DNA from: Gossypium raimondii
Lineage: Eukaryota > Streptophyta > Magnoliopsida > Malvales > Malvaceae
NCBI RefSeq assembly: GCF_025698545.1
Contig: NC_068566.1
Span: 45,053,192-45,117,191, forward strand
Length of the DNA: 64,000 nt
Reading direction: 5' to 3'
The notes beneath the pieces were generated by a model. That model had not been told where the DNA came from, ran no database searches, and worked only from the letters and a program-made list of their open reading frames with translations. Positions 50,356 through 60,503 of this stretch are shown here, piece by piece (position 1 is the stretch's first letter; each line of letters starts with the position of its first letter). Both the position numbers and the translations under genes were made by a program.

Positions 50356-50704
50356 GGTAAATATTAGGAGTCATATTTGTCCATTTTACTCAAAAATGGG
50401 TAAATTAGTCATTATACATCATTTCAAAGAGCGAATTAGTATTTTTTGTTAAAAACTGCATCTATTTTTACTATTAAAAACAATATAGTTGATGAAATAG
50501 CTATACAGTTACATATGGTATGCCACGTGTACCTCATGCTAACATACAGTGATTAGTTTTTAACAGTAGAAGATGAGATTTTCAATAGAATGACCAATTA
50601 TCACTTTCATCTAACATACAGGGATTAATTTACCTAAGTTTTGAATAAAGGAGGCAAAATGCAATCCCACTCCTAGTACAAAGGCCTCCACGGTACTTTT
50701 ACCC
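50356..50704. mobile_element. Mutator-like MITE, 349 bp, with 9-bp target duplication
   Basis: Flanked by identical GAGTCAATA on both sides (50347-50355, 50705-50713). The right end, reverse-complemented, is GGGTAAAAGTACCGTGGAGG. The left end is shortened (GGTAAATATTAGGAGTC). The centre has the same ATGCCACGTGTACCTCATGC and CTAACATAC text as the copy at 34050. Confidence 0.7.
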
Positions 50705-50713
50705 GAGTCAATA

Positions 50714-52090
50714 TCTTTTAAGGTTCAATTTTACCTATTTGTTCCTAAGCCTAAAGCATAAGTACGTGACAATGAATTTAACCAAAAATGTTTAACCAAA
50801 TATTCGACCTAAAAATCATACCTTTATTAGGCCTAAAAATTTTAGCCCATAATGGTAGAGGTGATTCTCCGTAATTACTAGGTCCAATATAGCGATCTTT
50901 TTTTAAAGGTGGGCCTAATATAACGATTTCTTCCACATTAATATTTATTTATATTTACTATATTTATAAGAAAATTATAAAAATGTTGAAAAGTGTAAAA
51001 GAGAATTTATGGAACTTAAGGTTGAAAAGTGTTGAAATTTGATTAAATGATGGAATAAATGGACTAAATTGAAAAAAAAAAGTGTAGAATTTTCTACACA
51101 ATTGGAAGGTCGAACAATAGCAGCTTGGGGCGACAAAAATAAAAGGGAAAGAAAGAGAGGGAGAAAAGAAAGAAAAACCTCCCATGCATTTTTCTTGAGT
51201 TTTCCCTTAAAACAATAACTTATTTTCATATCCTAAAGTGCTGTGGAAATATTTTCAATCGTGGAAACAACTTAGATAAAGATGAGAGTGAAGAGAAAGC
51301 TTGGGACAGTGAAGAGAAATGTTGATTTCAAGTGAAGAAATAGGTAAGTATTTAATCAAATTAAAATTAGTTTATTTTAATTTGATTATTCGAGTATTTA
51401 CATTTTAATATGAAATAATTAAATACAATATGATTAAAATTAGTTCAGAGGACATATGATATGTGACAATGAAATGATTTTGGAGTTGCTGGGGGTTCGA
51501 ATCAGAACCAAGTTGGTGTTGCGGGGGTTAGGAGAGGATTAGGAGAGGAGAAATGGGTTATATAATGTGGTTAATGGAGTTTCGTATATTTTTTAGAGTT
51601 ATGTGTTGGGAGTTCTGTTTTGGCCTGGAGCTTTGGAATTTATCAAAATACCACGTGTTCTGATTGATTGAAGCTCATTTGAGACTTACTAAGGACTGCA
51701 AAAGTGATATGTGAAAGCAAAGGCGTATGTGTAATAATATATGAAAATAAAGATAAAAGTAAACATGCGAATTAAGTGTTAAAAGATATATGTGAATTAT
51801 GTTCGAGTTATGTCTGTGAAATGAGAGAAAGATTTTGATATGTGAATGTGAAAGTTAATTAGTTAATTTAAATGATTTTATATTTGGAAATGAACTAAAA
51901 GTTTAAGCATATTAGTGAAAGAAATTGTGTGAATAAGTGTTATTAAAAATTAATTAAATTGTAAACATATAAAATGGTAAGATTGAATTTAGTTGAGTAC
52001 TTACTAAGCTATTCACACATAGCTTAACGCGTGGGTGAAAAAAAGTAGATTGAAGATGCGAGAAGTATTGTAAATTTAGACTAAATTAAG
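50714..52090. other. Gene-free stretch
   Basis: No gene. About 51020-52050 has retroelement-like texture with many GTGAAAG/ATGTGAA phrases, but nothing that can be classed. Confidence 0.25.
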
Positions 52091-52200
52091 GGATTTAACA
52101 GGGTTAACAACTGGACTTGAATTTTAAAATTTGAAAAGTAAAAGGATTAAATTCAAAATTTATGAAGAGTACAAGGACTCATGACATATTTTAACCTACT
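52090..52200. repeat. Half copy of the fold-back at 52214
   Basis: Matches the right arm of the next element: GGGATTTAACAGGGTTAAC, AAAAGTAAAAGGATTAAATT, ending ATGACATATTTTAACC. Confidence 0.45.
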
Positions 52201-52213
52201 ATATATTATTCTA

Positions 52214-52531
52214 AGGTTAAAACATGCCATAGGTCCCTATACTCTTCACAAATTTGGAATTTAGTCCTACTTTCTAGATTTCAAAATTTAGACCTGTTAA
52301 TTTTATTTTTATTAAATTGACATTTAGAAATAAAAAAATATTCTTTTGGAAGCAATGGAACTAAAAAATGTCATAATTATCCGAATTTAACAAAATAAAT
52401 TTAATTGTGTTAATAGTTGGACCTAAACTTTGAAATCGGAAAAGTAAAAAGACTAAAGTCCTAGAAATAAAAATATAGGGACTAAATTCAAAATTTACAA
52501 AGAATACAGGGACTTATGACATATTTTAACC
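52214..52531. repeat. Fold-back MITE, about 318 bp
   Basis: Left arm GGTTAAAACATGCCATAGGT, then CCCTATACTCTTCACAAATT. Right arm, reverse-complemented, GGTTAAAATATGTCATAAGT, then CCCTGTATTCTTTGTAAATT. Arms of at least 80 bp are joined by an AT-rich spacer. No clear target duplication. Confidence 0.6.
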
Positions 52532-53301
52532 TTTTTTCTAACACTGACTCTACTGCACGTGGTTTTCACATAGAATGAGCCAAGGTTTTCAATCTCAGCA
52601 GGTCCAGCGCTGGAAATCCATAATCTCTTGGAAATTATGAAGTTCTAATAAAACCATAGATCCAAGAACCCGACAGCTTCTAACATATTTATCTCACAAC
52701 AATCTCATTTACAGACAAAAACTAAGAAAATTAAAAGCAACAGATAGAAATTTGATGAAACATCACCTTATTCGTCATTCTGCTTTCTCTCTGTACCTGT
52801 CATGCAATATGATATTCGACCCTGAGCTAAAAGAATCAACTGTTTGACCATGTGATACAGAATCAAGTATACATAATTTAAAAAGATGGTTGCTTGACCT
52901 GTAAGGCAATGAGACAACAATTTGACATTGCTGCAAACATGAACAACCATTAAATATTACATCCATACAGATCAATGCTTCACAAAACATAGGCAATTTG
53001 CATATAAGCAAACAAAACCTGTCAGATGAAATGAATTAAAAAAGGGCATACCAGAAACCAGCATCAAGATTCCTAGCAGAAAGCCCTTAGATTATATTTG
53101 AAGACCCGCACGAGTAGGTTCGGAATCGTCGTGCATTAAAACCGGTCATCAAAATCATACCATGAAATTAATCTTGTCTAGAGTTGAGCTACAAGGAATC
53201 TTTTACAGCCTGACCAATTGGTTGGCATGTCACCCCAACTCCCACCACTCTGCATAAGTCTACTTCTAGACTCATTCTCATTTCAAGATTGATCAAAGTC
53301 C

Positions 53302-53309
53302 TATATAAA
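53302..53309 (+). promoter_or_regulatory. TATA box of small gene 1
   Basis: TATATAAA 82 bases upstream of the end of the leader (ATG at 53391), kept in the second copy at 55595. Confidence 0.55.
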
Positions 53310-53390
53310 TTAGCATTTGTAGTCCTTGTTCATCAAAATTTATGAAGTAGGAGCTGTTTGAAGAAGGGAAAGGTAGCACGGTTCGACATC

Positions 53391-53579
53391 ATGAGCAACA
53401 AGGTGAGAGATGTTCAAGCTAGTGCAGTTGATAGGAGCAGGAGAGGGACAAGACCGATCCCGAAGAGGGGTCAGATCAAGTCGAGAATGGCAGCGAATGC
53501 TTTTAACTCCATTGTCTTTGTGCTGTCTAAAGCTGCTGGCAGTCCGAACCGTCGTCATTCCTACCGGAATACATATTGA
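53391..53579 (+). CDS. Small basic protein, tandem copy 1 (62 aa), function unknown
   Basis: The frame starts MSNKVRDVQASAVDRSRRGT, continues with RPIPKRGQIKSRMAANAFNS and ends after HSYRNTY. I do not recognise the family. It is very basic (many K and R), has no signal peptide and no cysteine. A short amphipathic, moderately hydrophobic segment (ANAFNSIVFVLSKAA) follows the basic core. The ATG at 53391 was chosen because the frame has no upstream ATG and both copies share it. A TATA box at 53302 and a leader of about 55 bases support a real transcription unit. Against copy 2, most differences fall in the C-terminal third; the core GTRPIP[KR]RGQIKSRMAANA is kept, which suggests selection. It might be a regulatory small protein, but nothing more can be said. 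Confidence 0.6.
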   Translation: MSNKVRDVQASAVDRSRRGTRPIPKRGQIKSRMAANAFNSIVFVLSKAAGSPNRRHSYRNTY

Positions 53580-53691
53580 AGGAAGCCTAGAGCATTATAA
53601 TTAGTGAACGTATACAAAATATTGTATTGCAATTAACTTGATAATGTATTATAAAGTAATTTTCCTCTTCTCCTTCATTTTTTCTCTATTG

Positions 53692-53692
<1 letters not shown>

Positions 53693-53735
<43 letters not shown>
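53693..53735 (+). repeat. (TA) microsatellite, about 21 units
   Basis: Long TA run in the 3' flank of small gene 1; the matching place in copy 2 (about 56028) has only about three units. Confidence 0.95.
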
Positions 53736-53739
<4 letters not shown>

Positions 53740-53771
53740 TATATTTGCACTCTATAATATTCACTTAACAT

Positions 53772-53957
53772 GCTGATGGAGTCTTAACTCAATTGATACG
53801 GACATTAATGCCAATGCAGTAAAACATGGGTTCGAGTACGCTGAAGCACATTATTCTCTTATTTATGGGTTGGGAGGGCTATAGGTAGTTTTAGGCATTC
53901 TGCATGTCAAAAAAGAAGATATGATCAGAACCTATAATGAGATAGTTTAAAAAAACA
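53772..53957 (+). mobile_element. SINE family A copy with 13-bp target duplication
   Basis: Flanked by identical ATTCACTTAACAT (53759-53771 and 53958-53970). Inside: GAGTCTTAACTCAATTGATA (box A-like), GGGTTCGAGTACGCTGAAGC (box B), TTATTCTCTTATTTATGGG, ATATGATCAGAACCTATAAT, and an A-rich tail TTTAAAAAAACA. This is the best-bounded copy, 186 bp. The duplicate locus at 56058 has the empty site. Confidence 0.8.
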
Positions 53958-53970
53958 ATTCACTTAACAT

Positions 53971-55220
53971 ATAAAAGTGTGATGATTCCATTGTGATCTT
54001 AAATCCCTATATAGCTTTCTCACCTCCAAAAACATTTCTTTACACTGGTGAGATTAATTGTTGTAGTAGTGAGATTTGATATTGTAATAATGAGACGTGA
54101 AATTAAAATTAATTCAACCGTAGTTATAAGATGGACTATAATAAGATTACTAAATCATTATTTATCTAATACGGTAAAATATTTGAAGTTGTTGTAATTT
54201 ATTTGAGGAAGAACTCATTTTCTCAATCACTACGACAAAATATTAACTTGTCAATATTTGAAAGATCAAATCGGATCAGACTAGATAAAATCTCTTGGAT
54301 CGAAGAAGTTGGACTAGATCGAAACATTGAAGACTTAATTGCCAACTGTCCTTGTTTACCTTGATTGTTAATATTATATTGCATAAGGCTATTTCTACTA
54401 TTTAATAGAGATAGATCTTCATTATGTTAGCAAGTTTCAAGGGGACATTGTTTGTGAAAGTGCTTTTGTGATCAACCTTTTGTGTTGTGATTTTACGGGT
54501 TAAGTTCTCAAGGGAGAATTTAGTGGTGAGTAATCTAGTCTTCAAAGACACAAGAGTGAGGAATTATCATTGGGGTATAATAGACTTAGGTTCACTAGTT
54601 GTAATCGTTTGGAAATAGTAGATTCATCTCATTGAGCTAGACTTCACAAACGTAAATAAGCGAAACTACGTAAATAAATTTTGTTGTCCCTATTTTGTAA
54701 GAAGTAAGTTTTCATGCACTATGCCCATGGAAAATTTGAGTAGAGTTGGCACAAACATACGCACTGATCTCATGTTCTACAAAAGTTGTTAGATGCTAGT
54801 AAAGAAGCATAAAAAGCATATTTTTTCTAAAATGCAAATCTCATCATGAGTGTGATGAAATCTAAAGGAGACAAAAGAAAACCTTCATATTTTCTTATTT
54901 GGGATCCAAGTTACATACTTTACAAGTTTAATTTGACACATAATAATTCATCGCAGTTCTTATTAGAACCGTAAAAATCTAATATAAACCTTAATAAAAC
55001 AAGATTTGTTATATTAAATCATCAAGAATAAAAGTTAGATGTAATAGCGTACTTAAATCCATCTATAGAAGTCTTTTGGCTTTGATCTTCGGAAACACAG
55101 ACAAAGGCGAATCTAACTAGGTAGGGGACTTGGGACCCTAAAAATGATCTTCCTTGCATCTCTCGAAACCCCAACTTGGCCAAGCAGACAATCATGCAAG
55201 CATGATGCTCTAAACCTGAC
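53971..55220. other. Gene-free spacer between the tandem copies
   Basis: No gene recognised. About 54230-54800 resembles an LTR or internal retroelement region by texture ('gattttacgggttaagttctcaaggg', 'gtaataatg'), but it has no coding sequence. Confidence 0.25.
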
Positions 55221-55594
55221 CAAATTGCATATAAACAAACACAAATTTTTCAGTTGAAAAGAAATTAAAAAAAAAAAAAAAACAGACATTGAATCCCACC
55301 TTTCTATTATATGCTATTACTTATCCATTAAAAAAAGGGCATACCAGAAACCAGCACCAAGATTCCTAGCAGAGAGCTATTAGATTATATTTGAAGGTCC
55401 GCACGTGTCGGTTCGGAAACGTCGTGCATTAAAACCGGTCATCAAAATCATACCATGAAATTAATCTTGTCTAGAGTTGAGCTACAAGGAATCTTTTACA
55501 GCCTGATGAACTGGCTGGCATGTCACCCCAACTCCCACCACTCTGCATAAGTCTACTTCTAGACTTATTCCCATTTCAAGCTTGATCAAAATCC

Positions 55595-55602
55595 TATATA
55601 AA
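55595..55602 (+). promoter_or_regulatory. TATA box of small gene 2
   Basis: TATATAAA, in the same context (ATCCTATATAAACTAGCA) as in copy 1; the leader is about 33 bases longer through an extra AATCAAAGC-repeat segment. Confidence 0.55.
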
Positions 55603-55721
55603 CTAGCAATCAAAGCAATCAAAGCAAGACAAACTGGCATTTCACATTTGTAATCCTTGTTCATCAAAATTTATAAAGTAGGAGTTGATTGAAGAAGGGA
55701 AAGGTTGCCCAGTTCGGCATC

Positions 55722-55925
55722 ATGAGCAACAAGGTGAGAGATGCTCAAGCTAGTGCAGTTGATAGGAGTCCGAGAGGGACGAGACCAATCCCGAGAAGGG
55801 GTCAGATCAAGTCGAGAATGGCAGCGAATGCTTTTAACTCTATTGTCTCTGTGCTATCTAGAGCTGCTACTGCCGGTCCGAATCATCGTCATTCCCACCG
55901 GAAAACATACTTGAGGGAAGCCTAG
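55722..55925 (+). CDS. Small basic protein, tandem copy 2 (67 aa), function unknown
   Basis: Reads MSNKVRDAQASAVDRSPRGT, RPIPRRGQIKSRMAANAFNS, then IVSVLSRAATAGPNHRHSHR and KTYLREA. It is the paralogue of the gene at 53391 and slightly longer at the C-terminus. An in-frame addition (TAG region, one or two residues) and a later stop account for the length. Both copies lack introns and cysteines. The core around the R-P-I-P motif is nearly identical while the tail varies. The promoter and leader are duplicated together with the gene, so both may be expressed. No family known to me. Confidence 0.6.
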   Translation: MSNKVRDAQASAVDRSPRGTRPIPRRGQIKSRMAANAFNSIVSVLSRAATAGPNHRHSHRKTYLREA

Positions 55926-56069
55926 AACACTATAATTAGTGATTATATATTAAACATTGTGTTGCAACTAACTTGTTAACGTATTATAAAGTAATTTTCT
56001 TCTTCTCCTTCATCTTTTCTCTATTGTTATATATTTGTATATTTCCACCCTATGATATTCACTTAACAG

Positions 56070-57960
56070 AAAACCAAAAGTTCATAATATACACCAAAAA
56101 GATGACATGAGAATTTATCCACTTAATTTCCATGAAATATACGAGTTGTTTGTGCAAAGTGTTAAAGGAAAAGACCCTTCCCCCACCCAAAGAGCAGAGA
56201 AAATAGAGAGCAGTGAAGAAGCTTTATCAGAGTTGAAATAGCATGCCTGTTTCTAATGCAACCAAAGGCACCTATATTTTCTATTTGTTTAGAGGTATGT
56301 ATAAGCCTAATGGTAACACTAAGGTGGACCATAACGAAAGAGGAAATGCCTCAAGATATGAAAATGTGATTCCACGTCATTTTATCTCTTTCCCATCAGA
56401 GAATAACAAATCTGATTTTTAACTTTTTTTTCTCCTAAAAATATTCAAATCTAACTAAAAATGCTAAAAATCAGGAGGATAAATCTGATTCTCCTATTGG
56501 AAAGAGATAGGATGACGTGAAATCACAGTTTCATACAATCCTTTCTCCTTAAAATAATATTTGTATTTAAGGAAATTAGAACATAATAGAAATTTAATCC
56601 ATAATTGAAAATATTAAGATTACTAAAATATAGATACATTATTTGAAATATTTTGATTAATTAGTATATAATTATATAAATTTTTTCTTATATTAAATGA
56701 ATGAAAATATTGGAAACTTTAAATCAAAATAATTAAAAAGGTAAAATTATAGATAATTTTAAAATTAAACATTAATGAAAATATGTTCAAAGTTAATAAT
56801 AAGTGAATAAAGTGAACTTTAATAAAGTTAATAATAAGGATTAAATCAATCTTTATCATTTTTAGGAGCGGTTAAAGTATAATTTTATATTTATTAATTT
56901 AAAATTTTAAAAATTTTAAAAATTTTAAAGGGTGTAAATAGAAATTTTTTTATTTTAAGAGAGTCCGCCTCTGATTTGGGCTTAGGTGTGCATGCTCATT
57001 TCAAGTTTTGGTTTGATCCAACTAAAAAGTATTTGAGTTAAATCAATAATAATTAATACTCTGAATCCACATTATTTCGTTAAAACTCCTTATTTTAAAA
57101 TAAACAAAAATAAAATCATAGTTATAGTTAACAGAAATGAACAACTTCATCTTTTCCAAGCTATGTTGGCTCCCTCTCTTTCCCTATGGGGGTGACGTTT
57201 CTGTTTCCTTGGTATGGTGTGGAGGTTGCTTTTCTTTCCCCAAGCAGGGGCCACCGATAGTGTTCTCAAGGTTCAATCATCACAGCTTTGCTCTTGGCTT
57301 TGTTTCGTTCTACTTGGGGAGGATTAATGTGACATGATGAAACCAACGCATTAGTAACGTTAATGGCTTACGATGGTGCTTTAGGTTTCTTCGTCCTTGC
57401 TCTAGGTTAGGCGTGCTTGTGGTGTTAGCAGGTTGTGGGTGTAGTTAAGATTCTTGGCTCCCTGATTGTAACCACCATCATTGTTTTATTTAACGACTGA
57501 GTTTTCTTGATGATAATTGTTAGAATAGCTATTTACATTAAGATAATCACCAACAACAGAAGTAAATATACCACTAAATAATCATGCCAATTCTGCTAAG
57601 TGCTACCCAATGTTGGTGGAGTTTTTAAGAGAAGAATAAATGTAGGTTGGAAGGGAGAAGGGAAATAGAAAGGCCCCAGTTGAAATTTTTGAGGTAATAA
57701 AGGTAAGTTGGAAGAGAGAAGGAAAAGAAGAAAAAAATTGCAAGAAATAAAAGAAATATTTTTCAAAAAAAAAAAAGGATTTTTATTGGTTAAATCGTTT
57801 TTTTCTTAATTTTGATAAAATCTTATTAAGTCGGTGTCACTAATTAACCTCCCGATTTAGTTAGAGAAGTTATTTTAATGTTCTTTTACATTTAAAATAT
57901 ACTTAAAGGTCTTTAACATCATTACCATCACCCACGTAAAGATTATATAAATTTCTTTGG
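56070..57960. other. Gene-free stretch
   Basis: No gene. A less AT-rich block at 57130-57480 has a 66-codon open frame (57137-57337) with no domain. The rest is AT-rich. Confidence 0.3.
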
Positions 57961-58325
57961 ATAATGATTACCCATAGTGCACAAGCCTCAATTGAAGACT
58001 AAAATTGCAAAAGCTTTAGTGGCAATCAGCAACAACTTGAGCAACAGATTTGGAATGATCGTATTATAAAATAAAAGAGAATCATGTTGATAACGTGTTA
58101 TAAAATAAAAGGATAGAAAGTAAAAAACAAAGAGAATAAGAGAGCAAAGAGAGCATATTTTATTGATCAATCGGGATATTTATAAAGCTTCTACAAAGTC
58201 TCTATTTATAGGCGTAAGAAGTATAAATGAAGTAGAGATCTACTTCTAATGGCTATTAGAATTTAAAGTATATCAAAACTTATCATGAACTTGATGGACA
58301 TCCACTTAATAAAATATTCATAATA
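57960..58325 (-). mobile_element. Copia 5' LTR and start of the internal region
   Basis: On the minus strand: a promoter CCTATAAATAGAGACTTTGT (about 58212-58193), a poly(A)-type ATCAATAAAATATGC (about 58168-58154), and then TTTTATAACACGTTATCAAC (about 58110-58091), the phrase at the LTR/internal junction of many plant Copia elements. About 100 bases of internal sequence follow. No gag or pol is left. The left LTR end is not determined. Confidence 0.5.
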
Positions 58326-58744
58326 TTTATTAATATAAAATATTTTATTTATTCAAATATGTGATAAAATCTATAAATATTATTAAAATATAAAAATACT
58401 TTATTTCGCATCCAAACCCAAACCTCGAAAATCAATATTTTTTCTTTTAAGTTTAAAAATAACATTATTCCAATCTAATAAAAAAATTAAAGCAACGTCA
58501 CGTTTTGTTTAGAAAAATAATTAAATTAAATTTTAAACTTAATTAAACAAATCTTTTACGTTTGTATCTAATTGAAATTAAGGAAATCTATGTGGTTAGT
58601 TTGATTAAGGTTTGAGTAAGCAAAATAAAATCGTGGTCAGTTACAAAAGAATCTTTTCCTGTTTTCTATACTATCCAATTTTGCTTAAATGTTTCAAAAT
58701 CTTTGAATACTTCCGTTTTTAGCATTGAAAAAAATTCTTGAATC
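58326..58744. other. Gene-free AT-rich stretch
   Basis: Nothing recognised. Confidence 0.3.
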
Positions 58745-59175
58745 CGATTATATTCTGATAGCGCAGTTAAAGTTGGCTTAAGAGAAACCGCTGTTGAGAG
58801 AGTGTTGAGGGATAATCATGGCCATTGGATTATTGGGTTTAATAAGAGATTAGGACTTTGTTCTGTTTTCAATGCTGAGTTATGAGATATCCTAAATGGC
58901 TTGATGCTATTGCATAACAGGAGCTGGGACAAAGTGTCGATTCAGATGGATAGCGTGGAAGTTATTCTGGCCATTCAAGTACCATTCTCAAGGTCTTTTG
59001 ATTCAGCACTTATCAGATGTATTTGGTAAATATTGTCGGAAATAGTTTAATGAGAAATAATACATATTTATTGAGAAGAGAATATAAAAGTTGATCGCAT
59101 CGCTAAATTGGCTTTTAACATGAATTAGGGTCAGTAGTTGTTTGTAGAGAATCTGTTAAATATTGGTAGTTTAAT
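58745..59175 (+). pseudogene. LINE RNase H-like fragment with stops
   Basis: A plus-strand frame reads VLRDNHGHWIIGFNKRLGLC followed by SVFNAEL and a stop. It continues DILNGLMLLHNRSWDKVSIQ and MDSVEVILAIQ, then after shifts KVDRIAKLAFN. These are, in order, the start, the x-x-D-S centre and the D-x-x-A end of a LINE RNase H-like domain. It is the most complete of the copies in the window but has at least two stops. Confidence 0.6.
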
Positions 59176-59249
59176 CTAAGTATTGTAACAACTTCTTTTT
59201 CGCTAAAAAAATAATAATAAATTGCACAAAATTGGTGTGTCATACAAAT

Positions 59250-59640
59250 TTTTTACCTCAATTGATTTTAAAGTTTTTTTTCTCCAATTAAGTACCTAAA
59301 TTTGGCTTTAAAGTTTAATTTAATACCTAAAGTTTATTTTGTTCCGAATAGGTACTTGAACTTGGCCTTTTGGTTTAAATTAGTACCTGAACTTAGCTTC
59401 ATAGTTCAAATTGGTTCAATAAGTCATTTATCATAAGTACTAATTTGGACCAAAAAGTCAAGTTCAGATACCAATTTGAACCGAGAAGCTAAGTTCATCC
59501 TAAACCCTAAACCAAAATAAACTTTAGGTACCAAATTGAACCTTAAAACTAAGTTTAAATACCTAACTGGACGAAAAAAAACCTTAGGTACCAATTTGAA
59601 CCTTGAAGCCAAATTCATGTACCCAAAATGTATATTTACC
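59250..59640. repeat. Fold-back element with internal units of about 40 bp
   Basis: The right half repeats TTAGGTACCAATTTGAACC, then AAGCCAAGTTCA-like text, at about 59462, 59524 and 59585. The left half has the inverse (GGTACTTGAACTTGGC, TTAGTACCTGAACTTAGC) at about 59350 and 59385. The inverted halves meet near 59430. Minus-strand open frames here are made of the units and are not genes. Confidence 0.6.
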
Positions 59641-60470
59641 CTTTTTTAATAAGAAACAATTAAATTACTTGGGAGGTCCTTCTATATAAGGACAAGATCA
59701 AATTAGTCCCTCTATTATTAAATGGATCGATTTAGTCCATATATTAAAAAGAATTAAATACATCCAACTTGTAACAAAGTTTAGAAAACCAAAGATTTCA
59801 TTTATAAAACCATAAAAGCTTCCAATTTGATATTATTTGATTATTTTTAACAGTAAACAAACGAAATATAAAATCCTTGTAATGAAAGGAGGTCTAAGGT
59901 AGGTAAAAAGACCCCATAAAAGGTTATCTTGCAAAGTTTGCACGTAAATGTTCCCTAGTTTAGAGTTCTGAACATTTAGAGTAAAATTGTCCTAATTTAG
60001 CAATTTTACCCCTGTAAAATTTCCTTGGCATTTTCTACATCCATTTGTCGGCTGATCCGTGTTATTTTCCCACCCTTTAAACAAGGTGTGGGTCTCACAT
60101 TTCCCTATCTCCAAAATCTTGGACCATTGTACCCCCACCATCTTAACTCGCTCACATGGATTTTCATATCTCCCTTAATCACACTCTAAAAAGGCCCTTT
60201 TTCATATCCCCAAAACAATCCAAAATTAAATTTAAAAAATCAAAAAGAATAAAAGATAAAACATTTTTAAATTGCTTGGTGAGAATGGTGATGTTCTTAT
60301 TGAAGTGATGAGGTGGCAACAATGCAAGCGTTCTACTTTACTCCTCTGCAGCAGCAGCAACACGAGCCAATCTTTTATCTTCTTCATTGAAAACCCTACA
60401 TTTTGATTTGATTTTCCCCTTTTTTGGGTACATTTTGTCACTGAATCTAATCAAAGTTGTTCACTTATTT
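59641..60470. other. Upstream region of the DUF604 gene
   Basis: About 59670-59880 holds MITE-like wording ('aattagtccctctattatta'). The remainder is promoter and leader of the next gene, including CAG-rich text (about 60345). Confidence 0.3.
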
Positions 60471-60503
60471 GTTTACATGCAAAACAAGTCTAAATTTTTA
60501 AGA

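Larger units (their letters stand above)
52994..53771. repeat. Tandem segmental duplication, copy 1
   Basis: From about 52994 (GCAATTTGCATATAAGCAAA) to the end of the 3' flank (ATTCACTTAACA, 53770) the sequence is a close copy of 55221-56069. It covers promoter, small gene and 3' flank. Differences include single bases, a missing segment of about 50 bp near 53040, a long TA run, and a missing 33-bp segment in the leader. Confidence 0.8.
55221..56069. repeat. Tandem segmental duplication, copy 2
   Basis: Counterpart of 52994-53771 in the same orientation, about 2.2 kb downstream. Ends at TATTCACTTAACAG (56056-56069), where copy 1 has its SINE. Confidence 0.8.

Noticed and set aside
57137..57337. 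66-codon frame in a less AT-rich block
   Set aside because: Hydrophobic, aromatic-rich product with no domain and no supporting promoter or duplicate; left as uncertain.
59424..59618. Minus-strand frame with repeated FKLVPKV-type segments
   Set aside because: It translates the tandem units of the fold-back element; not a protein repeat family.
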